64,000 bases of DNA from contig NZ_UIHC01000016.1 in assembly GCF_900499075.1 (NCBI RefSeq), forward strand, positions 1 through 64,000, given 5' to 3'. The stretch's first letter is position 1. Each line of letters begins with the position of its first letter. The DNA is from Roseinatronobacter ekhonensis. GTDB lineage: Bacteria > Pseudomonadota > Alphaproteobacteria > Rhodobacterales > Rhodobacteraceae. The notes below the pieces were generated by a model. It was not told where the DNA came from. It made no database searches and was given only the letters and a program-made list of their open reading frames with translations. Below, one piece after another: positions 34,992 through 44,181 of the stretch. Position numbers and translations under genes: made by a program.

Positions 34992-36488
34992 CTAGCTGCG
35001 CGCGCCCATCAGCCGCGCGATCGGGACATAGTCATCGGTCAGTATAACGGTGCTCTCGCGCGCGACCAGATCACGGATGGACGCTCCGCCCACCCGCACG
35101 ACCTGCCGCGCTTCAGGGTGCATGTGGGTAAAGCGGCTGACCGGCGTTGGCGCATCGCCTGCCACCATGATGAACACGCGCCGGTCCTCTGACGGGTCAT
35201 GCAGCGGGTCGGCCCAAACCTCTACCACGTCGAACACCTGCTCGGCGGTGGCGACCACGGATGCCAACGCTTCCAACCGGTCCATATGGTCAATCACGTT
35301 CATGATATACGCACCGCCGGTATTGAGCCTGTCATTGACGAGCGAAAAGAACTCGCGGGTGATCAAGTGTTCCGGTACTGCGATGTCTGTGAAGGCGTCG
35401 CCAATCACGATGTCATAGCTTGCGTTGTCCTGATACAAGACACGGCGGGCATCGGCATGGATGACATTGGCGGTGTCCGGGTCGAACCAGAATTGTTCCG
35501 CCGCGATCCGCGTCACTTCGGGGTCCATCTCTGCCACGGTTGCATCCACGGGTGCGCCATGCGCGGCCCATGCGCGTGGCAGAGCGTAATTGCCCCCGCC
35601 GATCAGGAAAGCAGACCAAGCCGAGCGCCCGTCCATCCGCAGGCGGGCAAGACCGTCGAGCATCATGGCATGTGGCGTCAGCATGGCGCGCGGGTCATCC
35701 GCGACCGAAACCCCGTGCACCAGATGGTCCAGCACCATCAAACGCTCTGCCACGGCACCAGAGGGTTCGACAACGCGGATACAGAAGTAATTGCTTTCGA
35801 CGCTACATGGGTCGGGGCGCGTCAGCGTCGCGCCGGTCAGCGCCAGCGGCACAAGCGCGGCGATGGTGCCTTGGGTCATCCAGCGTCCGAACCCGCGCGC
35901 TGCCCACAGGCTATGCAGCCCCAAAAGGGTATAGACCACCGTCACCACCACCAGTGTGCCGGTGCTGCCCAGCCAAGAGATGAACACGAACCCTGCCGCC
36001 AAGGTGCCAAGAATCGCGCCCCACGCGCCTGCGGCAAACATCGCGCCCAGCGCGCGGCCCGCGCGGTCGGGGTGGCGCAGAACGGCCACATGGCTAAGGA
36101 TGGGCGCGGGAATGCCGGCAAAGAATGACGGCAGGAAAAACACCAGCGTGGTCAGCACCACGATGACCGCTACAGGGTGTTCAAACGTGGTGATCACTGG
36201 ACCGGCCACGCCGCGCAACAGGAACAGCGCTCCGCCCGTCGTCAGCGCTGCGGCAAGCATCGCCCAGCCATTCGCGCGCAACGCCTGATCGGGCGACAGT
36301 TCCGCCAACCGTCCGCCCGCCCAATGCCCCGCCGAGAACCCCGCCAGCACGACGGCAATGATAGAGGTCCATGTATAAAGCGACATTCCCACATAGGGGG
36401 CCAGCATCCGGCCCGCGACAATCTCTACCACAAGGCTCGCGGCGGCGACGGTGGCCTGCACCGCGATCAATATCCAAAGCTTGTGCAT
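34992..36488 (-). CDS. membrane protein fused to a spermidine-synthase-like methyltransferase-fold domain
   Basis: A 498-residue fusion. The N-terminal part (residues 1-210) has about six to seven helices (LVVEIVAGRMLAPYVGMSLY is the usual entry motif). The C-terminal 250 residues have the polyamine-synthase/methyltransferase fold (FLIGGGNYALPRAW, VAEMDPEVTRIAAE, YDIVIGDAFTD). Such proteins are often annotated as fused MFS/spermidine synthase, but the function is largely untested. The ATG at 36488 with GGGGGC upstream is preferred over a TTG 12 bases earlier. It is the downstream partner of the metallopeptidase gene, 60 bases after it. Confidence 0.85.
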   Translation of the reverse strand: MHKLWILIAVQATVAAASLVVEIVAGRMLAPYVGMSLYTWTSIIAVVLAGFSAGHWAGGRLAELSPDQALRANGWAMLAAALTTGGALFLLRGVAGPVITTFEHPVAVIVVLTTLVFFLPSFFAGIPAPILSHVAVLRHPDRAGRALGAMFAAGAWGAILGTLAAGFVFISWLGSTGTLVVVTVVYTLLGLHSLWAARGFGRWMTQGTIAALVPLALTGATLTRPDPCSVESNYFCIRVVEPSGAVAERLMVLDHLVHGVSVADDPRAMLTPHAMMLDGLARLRMDGRSAWSAFLIGGGNYALPRAWAAHGAPVDATVAEMDPEVTRIAAEQFWFDPDTANVIHADARRVLYQDNASYDIVIGDAFTDIAVPEHLITREFFSLVNDRLNTGGAYIMNVIDHMDRLEALASVVATAEQVFDVVEVWADPLHDPSEDRRVFIMVAGDAPTPVSRFTHMHPEARQVVRVGGASIRDLVARESTVILTDDYVPIARLMGARS

Positions 36489-36548
36489 ACGCGCCCCCAA
36501 AAGACCACTCGACGATAGAACCGCCCGCCCGGCCTGACAAGCCAGAGC

Positions 36549-36962
36549 CTAATCCATCCAAGGCGCGATACGTGCGATATCGGCATCCGACCAGCCAAAA
36601 TGATGCGCCAGTTCGTGCAGGTAGACATGCGCGACCAGATGACCGAGGGGAACATCCCCCCGCGCGACCCATTCATCCAGAATTGGACGACGAAACAGCC
36701 AGATCGTATCGGGGCCAAGCGCCTGCTCGCCCAGTTTGTCGGGCAAGGGCGTGCCGTCATAGAGACCAGTCAACTCGAACGGGTCTTCGATGCCCATTTC
36801 GTCCAGAATGGCATCAGGCGCGAAATCGACGACCTGAACCGCGACCGCGCGGGCATGGGCATCGAAAGGCGCGGGCAAATCCGCGATGGCGGTCGTGACC
36901 AGCGCCAGAAACGCGGCATCATCCGGGGGCAGGCTGTTGGTCCATGGGGCTTGATCGCTCAT
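36549..36962 (-). CDS. zincin-like metallopeptidase family protein (DUF1025/MpsA-like)
   Basis: A 137-residue protein with the metal-binding motif HVYLHELAHHFGWSD near the C-terminus (HExxHH form) and the family segment DEMGIEDPFELTGLYDGTPL. Members of this short 'minigluzincin' group are predicted metalloproteases. I start at 36962 (an in-frame ATG lies 6 bases upstream). Divergent from gltX, with 66 bases between the starts. Confidence 0.8.
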   Translation of the reverse strand: MSDQAPWTNSLPPDDAAFLALVTTAIADLPAPFDAHARAVAVQVVDFAPDAILDEMGIEDPFELTGLYDGTPLPDKLGEQALGPDTIWLFRRPILDEWVARGDVPLGHLVAHVYLHELAHHFGWSDADIARIAPWMD

Positions 36963-37028
36963 GCCCATGGTCTTGCATGCGCGCGGGGCTTGTGAAAGAG
37001 GAAAGCGCATAGAAAAGGGGTTTCCACC

Positions 37029-38360
37029 ATGTCCAGCATCGTCACCCGCTTCGCGCCTTCGCCCACCGGGTATTTGCATATCGGCAACCTACGCACCGCA
37101 CTGTTCAACTACCTGATCGCGCGGAAACAGGGTGGCACATTCGTGCTGCGGCTGGACGATACCGACCCCGAACGCTCCAAGCAGGAATACATCGACGCCA
37201 TCCAGTTCGATCTTGAGTGGCTGGGCCTGACATGGGACCGGGTCGAACAACAGTCGAAACGACTGGACCGCTACCAGGCCGCTGCCGACAAGCTGCGCGC
37301 GGATGGTCGGTTTTACGAGTGTTTCGAGACACCGTCAGAACTGGACCTGAAACGCAAAAAGCAACTGAATATGGGGCGCCCACCGGTCTATGATCGCGCC
37401 GCACTCGGGCTGGATGAGTCGGCGCGTGAACGACTGCGCGCAGAACGCGCGGGCTATTGGCGTTTCAAGCTGGACCAAAGCCGGATCGAATGGAACGACG
37501 GTATTCTGGGCCCCTTGTCAATCGACGCGGCCAGCGTGTCCGACCCGGTGCTGATCCGCGCGGATGGGCAGGTGTTGTATACTCTGGCCTCGGTGGTCGA
37601 TGACACGGATATGGGCATTACCCATGTCGTGCGCGGGTCCGACCATGTGACGAACACTGCCACACAAATCCAGATCATCGAAGCATTGGGCGGCACCGTC
37701 CCCAGCTTTGCCCATCATTCGCTTCTGACTGGCCCACAAGGCGAGGCGCTGTCGAAACGGCTTGGCGTGCTGTCCTTGCGCGACCTGCGCGCGCAAGGCG
37801 TCACGCCGAATGCGCTTTTGTCGCTGATGGCGCGGCTTGGGTCCAGCCAGCCGGTGGAGTTGCGTGCGTCGCTCGACGAAATCGCCGACGGGTTCGACCT
37901 GTCGCAATTCGGCTCTGCCCCCACCAAGTTCGATGCCGAAGACCTGTGGCCGCTGACGCGTGGCGACCTGCAAGCGCGGCCGTATGCGGCGGTGGCCGAT
38001 ACCATCCGCGCGCTTGGCGTGCCGGATGACCTCGCCCCCCAATTCTGGGAGGTTGCGCGCGAAAACATCACAACATTGGATGACCTGTCCGGTTGGTGGG
38101 CGCTTTGCCGCGACGGGGCCACACCGGTCATCGCCGACGAAGACGCGGAGTTCATCGCTCAAGCCATGACCTTGTTGCCGCCCCCACCCTATGACGCAAC
38201 GGCTTGGAAAGACTGGACCGATGCGGTCAAGTCCGCCACGGGGCGCAAGGGAAAAGGATTGTTCATGCCCCTGCGGCTGGCCTTGACCGGCCAAGCGCGC
38301 GGGCCGGAAATGGCACAGTTGATGCCGCTTTTGCAGCGCGTTCCCGCCCGCGAGGGCTGA
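37029..38360 (+). CDS. gltX: glutamyl-tRNA synthetase, second (short) paralogue type
   Basis: A 443-residue class I synthetase that charges tRNA with glutamate. The HIGH motif is in RFAPSPTGYLHIGNLRTALF, and RLDDTDPERS is characteristic. The second signature reads EALSKRLGVLS, keeping the lysine of the KLSKR loop but with Ala in place of its first Lys. That pattern and the short length are typical of the GltX2 paralogue that many alphaproteobacteria carry beside a standard GltX. GltX2 may have a biased tRNA preference, including misacylation of tRNA-Gln. It is convergent with metK. Confidence 0.92.
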   Translation: MSSIVTRFAPSPTGYLHIGNLRTALFNYLIARKQGGTFVLRLDDTDPERSKQEYIDAIQFDLEWLGLTWDRVEQQSKRLDRYQAAADKLRADGRFYECFETPSELDLKRKKQLNMGRPPVYDRAALGLDESARERLRAERAGYWRFKLDQSRIEWNDGILGPLSIDAASVSDPVLIRADGQVLYTLASVVDDTDMGITHVVRGSDHVTNTATQIQIIEALGGTVPSFAHHSLLTGPQGEALSKRLGVLSLRDLRAQGVTPNALLSLMARLGSSQPVELRASLDEIADGFDLSQFGSAPTKFDAEDLWPLTRGDLQARPYAAVADTIRALGVPDDLAPQFWEVARENITTLDDLSGWWALCRDGATPVIADEDAEFIAQAMTLLPPPPYDATAWKDWTDAVKSATGRKGKGLFMPLRLALTGQARGPEMAQLMPLLQRVPAREG

Positions 38361-38370
38361 ACACGAAAAA

Positions 38371-38396
38371 AGCCGGGTGCAACGCTGCGCCCGGCT
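38371..38396. terminator. bidirectional terminator between gltX and metK
   Basis: AGCCGGG (38371-38377) pairs with CCCGGCT (38390-38396). On the minus strand the stem is followed by TTTTTT, a strong intrinsic terminator for metK. On the plus strand it lies 11 bases after the gltX stop. Confidence 0.8.
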
Positions 38397-38420
38397 CTGC
38401 TTTCGATTGAAAAAGCCGCA

Positions 38421-39587
38421 TTATAGCGATTTTTTCAGGGCCTCTGCCAGATCGGTGCGCTCCCAGCTAAAGCCACCATCGGCTTCGGGTTCGCGCCCGA
38501 AATGGCCGTAAGCTGCGGTGCGCTCGTATATCGGACGGTTCAGACCCAGATGGGTGCGAATGCCCAAGGGCGTCAGGTCCATGGACTTGGCAACGGCGCG
38601 CTCGATCTGAGCGTCATCCACCTGCCCCGTGCCATGCGTATCGACATAGATCGACAGCGGTCTGGCGATGCCGATGGCATAGGACAGTTGCAATGTGCAG
38701 CGTGTCGCAATGCCAGCCGCAACGATGTTCTTGGCCAGATAGCGCGCAGCATAAGCTGCGGACCGATCCACCTTGGTCGGGTCTTTGCCCGAGAACGCGC
38801 CGCCGCCATGCGGGGCCGCGCCGCCATAGGTGTCCACGATGATCTTGCGCCCGGTCAGGCCTGCATCGCCATCGGGGCCGCCGATTACGAACGTGCCGGT
38901 CGGGTTGACCCACCACTCGGTCTTGTCTGTCAGCCATTCGCTCGGCACAACCTCACGGATATAAGGTTCGACCATCGCGCGGATGTCGTCAGAGCTTTGA
39001 GCCTCGCTGTCATGCTGGGTCGATAGCACAAGCTGAGTCACTTCGACCGGACGGCCGTTTTCATAGCGCAGGGATAGCTGGGTTTTCGCATCGGGGCGCA
39101 GGTGGGGTTCGACGCCGGATTTGCGCGCCTCTGCCAGACGGCGCAAAATCTTGTGCGAATACTGGATGGGCGCCGGCATCAGTTCGGGTGTTTCATCCAC
39201 TGCGTAGCCGAACATGATCCCCTGATCGCCCGCACCATCCCGATCCACGCCCTGGCTGATATGCGCGGATTGTTCATGCAGGAAGTTCAGCACATGACAG
39301 GTATTCCAGTGGAATTTTTCCTGCTCGTAGCCGATATCCTTGATGCAATCGCGCGCGATCTGCGGAATGCGCCCCATGTAATCCTTCAGCCGTTCCGGGT
39401 TCGACAGGCCAATCTCTCCGCCGATCACCACCAAGGACGAGGTCGCGAAGGTCTCGCAGGCGACGCGTGCATTTTCTTCTTCCGCCAGAAGTGTGTCCAG
39501 CACCGCGTCGGATATACGGTCACAGAGCTTGTCGGGGTGTCCTTCGGAAACAGATTCGGAGGTGAAAATATAGTCGTTCCGCGCCAT
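38421..39587 (-). CDS. metK: S-adenosylmethionine synthetase
   Basis: Makes S-adenosylmethionine from methionine and ATP. The start at 39587 gives the standard N-terminus [20 protein letters not shown]. The protein is 388 residues, with the substrate-binding [16 protein letters not shown], the methionine-loop region [12 protein letters not shown], and the phosphate-loop [26 protein letters not shown] precedes the ATG. The 112-base leader between the tesA stop and metK has weak hairpins, but I could not match it to a SAM riboswitch. Confidence 0.96.
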   Translation of the reverse strand: MARNDYIFTSESVSEGHPDKLCDRISDAVLDTLLAEEENARVACETFATSSLVVIGGEIGLSNPERLKDYMGRIPQIARDCIKDIGYEQEKFHWNTCHVLNFLHEQSAHISQGVDRDGAGDQGIMFGYAVDETPELMPAPIQYSHKILRRLAEARKSGVEPHLRPDAKTQLSLRYENGRPVEVTQLVLSTQHDSEAQSSDDIRAMVEPYIREVVPSEWLTDKTEWWVNPTGTFVIGGPDGDAGLTGRKIIVDTYGGAAPHGGGAFSGKDPTKVDRSAAYAARYLAKNIVAAGIATRCTLQLSYAIGIARPLSIYVDTHGTGQVDDAQIERAVAKSMDLTPLGIRTHLGLNRPIYERTAAYGHFGREPEADGGFSWERTDLAEALKKSL

Positions 39588-39699
39588 GTCATTTCCTTCG
39601 TCGGGGCTGGATCGCCCACAGGTTCCGCGGCCCGCGCCGCCACAAAGTCCAACGCGGCTTACCAAAGCCCGTTTCAGGCCACAACTGGATTCAGCCGTT

Positions 39700-40419
39700 T
39701 CAGTCGCCCTGCGCGGTTGCCGCCTCTAAAAGCTGCATGACATCTGGACCCATCGCTTCGACAATCAAGTCAACACCCTGCGCGTTCGGGTGGATATTGT
39801 CGTCCTGCATCAGGTCGCGAAACGACATGCCGGCATCGGCCTTTTCCGACAGGGGGCGCAAGAAATCGGGATAGAGGGGCACGTCGTATTTCGCAGCCAG
39901 ATCGACATACATGGCCTCGAACGCGTTCTTGAACTCCGGTCCGTAATTGCCGGGCGCGGGCAAACCGACCAGCAGCGCGGGAATACCTTCCAATTCCAGG
40001 CGGTTCAGAATACCGTCAAGGTTCTCGCGGCTGGTGCGAGGGCTTAGGCCGCGCAGCAGGTCATTGCCGCCCAGTGCCACGATCATAGCGTCAACGGGCT
40101 CTGCCAAGGTCCAGTCCATGCGCGCCAGACCGCCTGCGGTGGTGTCGCCCGAAACACCCGCGTTGATGACAGTCACATCTGCGCCGCGCTCTTGCAACCA
40201 TGCTTCCAGCACGGGCACAAACCCTTTGCCCTCGGGCAACCCGTAACCTTGGGTCAGGCTGTCGCCCAGTGCCACCAGCCGGACCGGCTCTGCGATCGCG
40301 GGCGCGACGGAAAACGCACAGATTGCCGTTAAACCCAAAACCCCGGCCCGCACGCGGTTGCCAGTGGCGCAGAGCACACCATATGCGAAGGAAGTAAAAT
40401 GACTCAGGACGATTTTCAT
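39700..40419 (-). CDS. tesA: arylesterase / lysophospholipase TesA (SGNH-GDSL hydrolase)
   Basis: A 239-residue secreted esterase. After a long signal region (h-region [17 protein letters not shown]) comes the SGNH core: [11 protein letters not shown] (nucleophile Ser), [16 protein letters not shown], and NIHPNAQG with the catalytic Asp/His. GGAG lies 6 bases before the ATG at 40419. Its start codon overlaps that of the divergent ybbA-like gene within one CATG. The pairing tesA / ybbA-ybbP is the same as in E. coli. Confidence 0.9.
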   Translation of the reverse strand: MKIVLSHFTSFAYGVLCATGNRVRAGVLGLTAICAFSVAPAIAEPVRLVALGDSLTQGYGLPEGKGFVPVLEAWLQERGADVTVINAGVSGDTTAGGLARMDWTLAEPVDAMIVALGGNDLLRGLSPRTSRENLDGILNRLELEGIPALLVGLPAPGNYGPEFKNAFEAMYVDLAAKYDVPLYPDFLRPLSEKADAGMSFRDLMQDDNIHPNAQGVDLIVEAMGPDVMQLLEAATAQGD

Positions 40420-41119
40420 GGCTGACTCCGTGCTCTCATTATCAAATGTTGGTTTGACCCTTGCAGGAAATGCGGGGGCGGTCACTATTCTGCGTGACAT
40501 CACTCTCGACATTGTGCGCGGGCAGACTGTGGGTATGGTCGGGCCGTCCGGTTCTGGCAAATCGTCGCTCCTGATGCTGATGGGCGGGTTGGAACGCGCC
40601 ACCGAAGGGCAGATCACCGCACTTGGCCACGACCTGACCACGCTGAACGAAGATGCGCTTGCCCGTTTCCGCAGGGATCATATGGGGGTGGTGTTTCAGT
40701 CTTTCCACCTCATCCCCACAATGACGGCACTGGAAAACGTCGCGACACCTATGGAACTGGCGGGCAAGTCCGACGCGTTCGACCGCGCAGCAGAAGAGCT
40801 GGACACTGTGGGGCTTGGCCACCGGATGGACCATTACCCCGCACAAATGTCGGGCGGCGAGCAGCAGCGCGTCGCGCTTGCCCGCGCCGCTGCCCCGCGC
40901 CCCGATATCCTGTTGGCAGATGAACCCACCGGAAATCTGGACGGGCCGAACGGACAGGCGATCATGGATCTGTTGTTCGGGTTGCGCGACCGGCACGGGG
41001 CGACGCTTATGCTGGTGACGCACGCGCCCGACCTTGCCGCACGGTGTGACCGCGTCATCCATCTGGCCGACGGGTTGGTTGCGCAGGATAATCCGCGCGC
41101 CGCAAAGGCCGCGGAATGA
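40418..41119 (+). CDS. ybbA: ABC transporter ATP-binding protein (YbbA/LolD family)
   Basis: A 233-residue MacB/LolD-type ATPase. It has Walker A GPSGSGKSSLL, signature MSGGEQQRVALARA, Walker B ILLADEPTGNLD and the H-loop MLVTHAPDLA. AGGA lies 9 bases before the ATG. It overlaps the permease gene by four bases (ATGA). In E. coli the YbbAP-TesA set is thought to act in extracting or hydrolysing hydrophobic compounds from the membrane; the same role is likely here by synteny. Confidence 0.9.
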   Translation: MADSVLSLSNVGLTLAGNAGAVTILRDITLDIVRGQTVGMVGPSGSGKSSLLMLMGGLERATEGQITALGHDLTTLNEDALARFRRDHMGVVFQSFHLIPTMTALENVATPMELAGKSDAFDRAAEELDTVGLGHRMDHYPAQMSGGEQQRVALARAAAPRPDILLADEPTGNLDGPNGQAIMDLLFGLRDRHGATLMLVTHAPDLAARCDRVIHLADGLVAQDNPRAAKAAE

Positions 41120-43650
41120 TGCGGGTCGCATGGAACATTGCCCGGCGCGAATTGCGCGGGGGGCTACGCGGGTTCTGGGTGTTTCTAGCCTGCCTCGCGC
41201 TTGGTGTGGGTGCGATTGCGGCAATCGGGTCCATCCGAAGCGCGATCGACGCAGGGCTGGAACGCGAGGGTGCTACGCTTCTGGGCGGGGATGCAGAGCT
41301 GCGCTTCACCTACCGCAACGCCACGGACGAAGAACGCGCCTTCATCGACGACTTCGCCAGCGAAGTATCAGAGGTCTATGATTTCCGGTCCATGGCCGTT
41401 GCGGGCACGGGCGGCGAGGATGCCGAGCGCGCGATCACGCAGGTAAAAGCCGTGGACAGCGCCTATCCGCTTGTAGGCGAGTTACGGCTTGATCCGGCCA
41501 TGCCGCTGGCAGATGCACTGGCAGGCACGGACGACCTGCCCGGCGGTGTGATGGAACCGATCTTGGCCGACCGGCTGGGTCTGGCGATTGGCGACACGTT
41601 TCGCCTTGGTGTGCAGGATTTCGTGCTGAGCGCACATATCACGCGCGAGCCCGACGGGTTTGGCGGCAATTTCGGCTTTGGCCCGCGCAGCTTGGTGCGG
41701 ACATCCGACTTGGCCAATGCCGAACTACTGGGGCCGGGCACCTTGTATGAGGTGAATTACCGCCTGCTGCTGCCCGACAGCGATCTGGATGCCGCGCGCG
41801 AAGAGGCCCTTGAAGGGCTGGAAAGCGCGGGGGTTCGTTGGCGTGACAGCCGCAACGCGGCCCCGCAGGTGCGCCGGGTCATCGACCGTGTGTCGTCCTT
41901 CCTTGTGCTGGTGGGACTGGCAGGGCTGGCCGTGGGCGGCGTGGGCGTGTCTGCTGCGGTGCGCACCTATCTGGACGGAAAAACCAACGTCATCGCCACG
42001 CTGAAAACACTGGGCGCGCAAAGCCGCACCATCTTTACCGTCTACCTGATGCAGATCGGTGTTTTGACAGGCTTGGGTCTGGCCGTGGGGCTGACGCTGG
42101 GCGCGTTGGTGCCGTTCATTGTCGCGCCCTTGGTGGCCGACCAATTGCCGGTATCTTTGCAAATATCGCTATCGCCCTCTGCGTTGGCAGAAGCCGCGAT
42201 TTACGGCGCGCTGACCGCCCTTATTTTCACGCTCTGGCCGCTTGCGCGCACCGAACATGTGCGCGCCGCAACCATTTTTCGCGGCGCGGCAGAGGCCACG
42301 CAAAGCTGGCCCCGCCTGCCGTATCTGGTTGTTATCGCCATGCTTGTGGTTGCACTTGTGCTGATCTCTGCGGCTTTTGCTGCGGCGCCGCGTCTGGCCT
42401 ATGCCACGGCGGGCGGCGTGCTGGGCGCGCTGGTGGTTCTCGCTCTTGCGGCCATTGGCGTGCGGGCCTTGGCCCGGCGCTTGGCACGGTCGCGCGCGCT
42501 GCGCGGGCGGACAGCACTGCGCATGGCGATGGGGGCCATTTCCAACCCGCGAGAGGGCGCAGGTGCGGTTATCCTATCGCTGGGGCTAGGCTTGACGGTG
42601 CTGGCTGCCGTGGGCCAGATTGATCACAACCTGCGCAACGCCATTGCCACCGACCTGCCCGACCGCGCGCCAAGCTACTTCTTCCTGGATATCCAGAATG
42701 CTCAACTCGACGGGTTCCTTGGGCGCCTGGCCGAAGACCCGGATGTCGAAGATGTGCAAACCGCGCCCATGCTGCGCGGCGTCGTCACGGCACTGAACGG
42801 CATCCCGGCGAACGCGCACCCCAATTCCGGGCACTGGGTGCTGCGCGGCGATCGCGGCGTGTCCTATTCCGCAGCGCTGCCGGACAGTGCGACGCTGACC
42901 GCCGGGGAATGGTGGGCCGAGGATTATTCTGGGCCGCCGCTGATAAGTTTCGCACAGGAAGAGGCCGATGAGCTGGGCCTGACCCTTGGCGATACCGTCA
43001 CAGTCAACGTGCTTGGGCGCGAAATTACCGCCACCATCGCCAGCCTGCGCGAGGTTGATTTTTCGACCGGCGGTATCGGCTTTGTCATGGTCATGTCCCC
43101 CATGCCGATCTCCGCTGCCCCGCACACGCATATCGCAACCGTCTACGCCGCAGAAGCGGCCGAAGGCGCGATCCTGCGGGATCTGTCCAACATGTTCCCG
43201 AACGTGACCGCGATCCGCGTGCGCGAGGCTGCCGAACGGGTGACGGAAGCCCTATCGACCATGGCCACCGCGACCAGCTACGCGGCGCTGGCCACATTGC
43301 TGACCGGCTTTGTCGTGCTGATCGGGGCGGCAGCGGCGGGCGAACGCGCCCGCGTGTTCGAAGCGGCGGTGATGAAAACCCTTGGTGCCAGCCGACGCGC
43401 GATCCTGACCAGCTTTGCCCTACGCTCGGCGCTCATGGGCGCCGCAGCGGGTATTGTGGCGCTCGGCGCGGGCGCGCTGGCAAGCTGGGCGGTCATGCGT
43501 TTCGTGATGGAAAGCCCCTACCGGTTCGAGCCCTACTCTGCCCTTGGCATCATCGCGGGAGGGGTGATCGCGACACTTGTTGCAGGGCTGCTCTTTGCCA
43601 TGCGGCCCTTGAGCGCGCGCCCCGCCAGCATTCTGCGGGCGCAGGATTAA
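41116..43650 (+). CDS. ybbP: FtsX-family ABC permease (YbbP-like)
   Basis: An 844-residue permease with an N-terminal helix (GFWVFLACLALGVGAIAAIG), a large periplasmic MacB-like domain (residues 45-240), and two FtsX units, each with several helices (around residues 255-410 and 700-835). The layout is the YbbP type with ten helices. It partners the YbbA-like ATPase and lies divergent from tesA. The substrate is unknown. Confidence 0.9.
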   Translation: MMRVAWNIARRELRGGLRGFWVFLACLALGVGAIAAIGSIRSAIDAGLEREGATLLGGDAELRFTYRNATDEERAFIDDFASEVSEVYDFRSMAVAGTGGEDAERAITQVKAVDSAYPLVGELRLDPAMPLADALAGTDDLPGGVMEPILADRLGLAIGDTFRLGVQDFVLSAHITREPDGFGGNFGFGPRSLVRTSDLANAELLGPGTLYEVNYRLLLPDSDLDAAREEALEGLESAGVRWRDSRNAAPQVRRVIDRVSSFLVLVGLAGLAVGGVGVSAAVRTYLDGKTNVIATLKTLGAQSRTIFTVYLMQIGVLTGLGLAVGLTLGALVPFIVAPLVADQLPVSLQISLSPSALAEAAIYGALTALIFTLWPLARTEHVRAATIFRGAAEATQSWPRLPYLVVIAMLVVALVLISAAFAAAPRLAYATAGGVLGALVVLALAAIGVRALARRLARSRALRGRTALRMAMGAISNPREGAGAVILSLGLGLTVLAAVGQIDHNLRNAIATDLPDRAPSYFFLDIQNAQLDGFLGRLAEDPDVEDVQTAPMLRGVVTALNGIPANAHPNSGHWVLRGDRGVSYSAALPDSATLTAGEWWAEDYSGPPLISFAQEEADELGLTLGDTVTVNVLGREITATIASLREVDFSTGGIGFVMVMSPMPISAAPHTHIATVYAAEAAEGAILRDLSNMFPNVTAIRVREAAERVTEALSTMATATSYAALATLLTGFVVLIGAAAAGERARVFEAAVMKTLGASRRAILTSFALRSALMGAAAGIVALGAGALASWAVMRFVMESPYRFEPYSALGIIAGGVIATLVAGLLFAMRPLSARPASILRAQD

Positions 43651-43798
43651 CGCGGCCGAAGCCGACTGTCACCTTCGCGCAACAAACGTACCGTTCTGGT
43701 GATGGCGGCCAAAACCACGCTGAAACGGTCTAAAATCGGGTGTATCCTAATATCGCGCGGTTATTTGGCCACGCTACGGAGATTTTATGCAAGAGACC

Positions 43799-43873
43799 CG
43801 GGCATAAGCCCGTTCCCGGCCCAAGGCTAGGGGAACGCGAGACCGAGAGGCCACTCAGGCGGAGCGCCGAGTG
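43799..43873 (+). ncRNA. structured leader or small RNA upstream of yjhX
   Basis: Three potential hairpins lie in a row: CGGGC/GCCCG (43799-43812, ATAA loop), CGTTCCC/GGGAACG (43811-43837), and CACTC-A-GGCG/CGCC-GAGTG (43852-43873, GAG loop, one bulged A), followed by a fairly U-rich stretch. The first two share two bases, so they may be alternatives. This could be an mRNA leader, an attenuator or a separate RNA. No known RNA family was recognised. Confidence 0.4.
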
Positions 43874-43910
43874 ACCCGTCTTTGTGTGTTCATAAAATCG
43901 AGACACTGCC

Positions 43911-44168
43911 GTGAATATTTCAAAGCACGAACAACGTGTTTTGCACGAACTCGCCCTTGGCGGGATGATCCACCATGAACGGTGCGACCGTGGCAAGATA
44001 CGCGCCATCACCTGCGTTACACGCGAAGGGTTTGTCCTGTCGGACTGCACCCTCAAGCTGTTTCTTAGGCTGAAAAAACGCCGCTTCATCCGTTCTCAGA
44101 ACGGTCAGCCCTACCGCGTATCGCGGCAGGGAATCGAAGCCGTGCGCGCCCAACTCAACCAACGCTGA
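43911..44168 (+). CDS. yjhX: YjhX-family toxin (TopAI-like)
   Basis: An 85-residue protein that matches the YjhX/UPF0386 family throughout: NISKHEQRVLHELALGGMI, REGFVLSDCTLKLFLRLKK and SQNGQPYRVSRQGIEAVRAQ. The length equals that of E. coli YjhX. E. coli YjhX (TopAI) binds and inhibits topoisomerase I, and the adjacent acetyltransferase YjhQ acts as antitoxin. Here too a GNAT gene follows after 13 bases. The start is a GTG with a weak ribosome site, which would keep expression low. Confidence 0.85.
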   Translation: MNISKHEQRVLHELALGGMIHHERCDRGKIRAITCVTREGFVLSDCTLKLFLRLKKRRFIRSQNGQPYRVSRQGIEAVRAQLNQR

Positions 44169-44181
44169 AAAGGAAAACAGA

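Noticed and set aside
39588-39699. Possible SAM or SAM/SAH riboswitch in the metK leader
   Set aside because: A SAM/SAH riboswitch is known before metK in Rhodobacterales, so I looked for it. The leader has short stems (for example GGCTT/AAGCC) but not the conserved ACGGCUUCCUG-type core that I remember. An Infernal search with the Rfam SAM-SAH, SAM-II and SAM-V models would decide.
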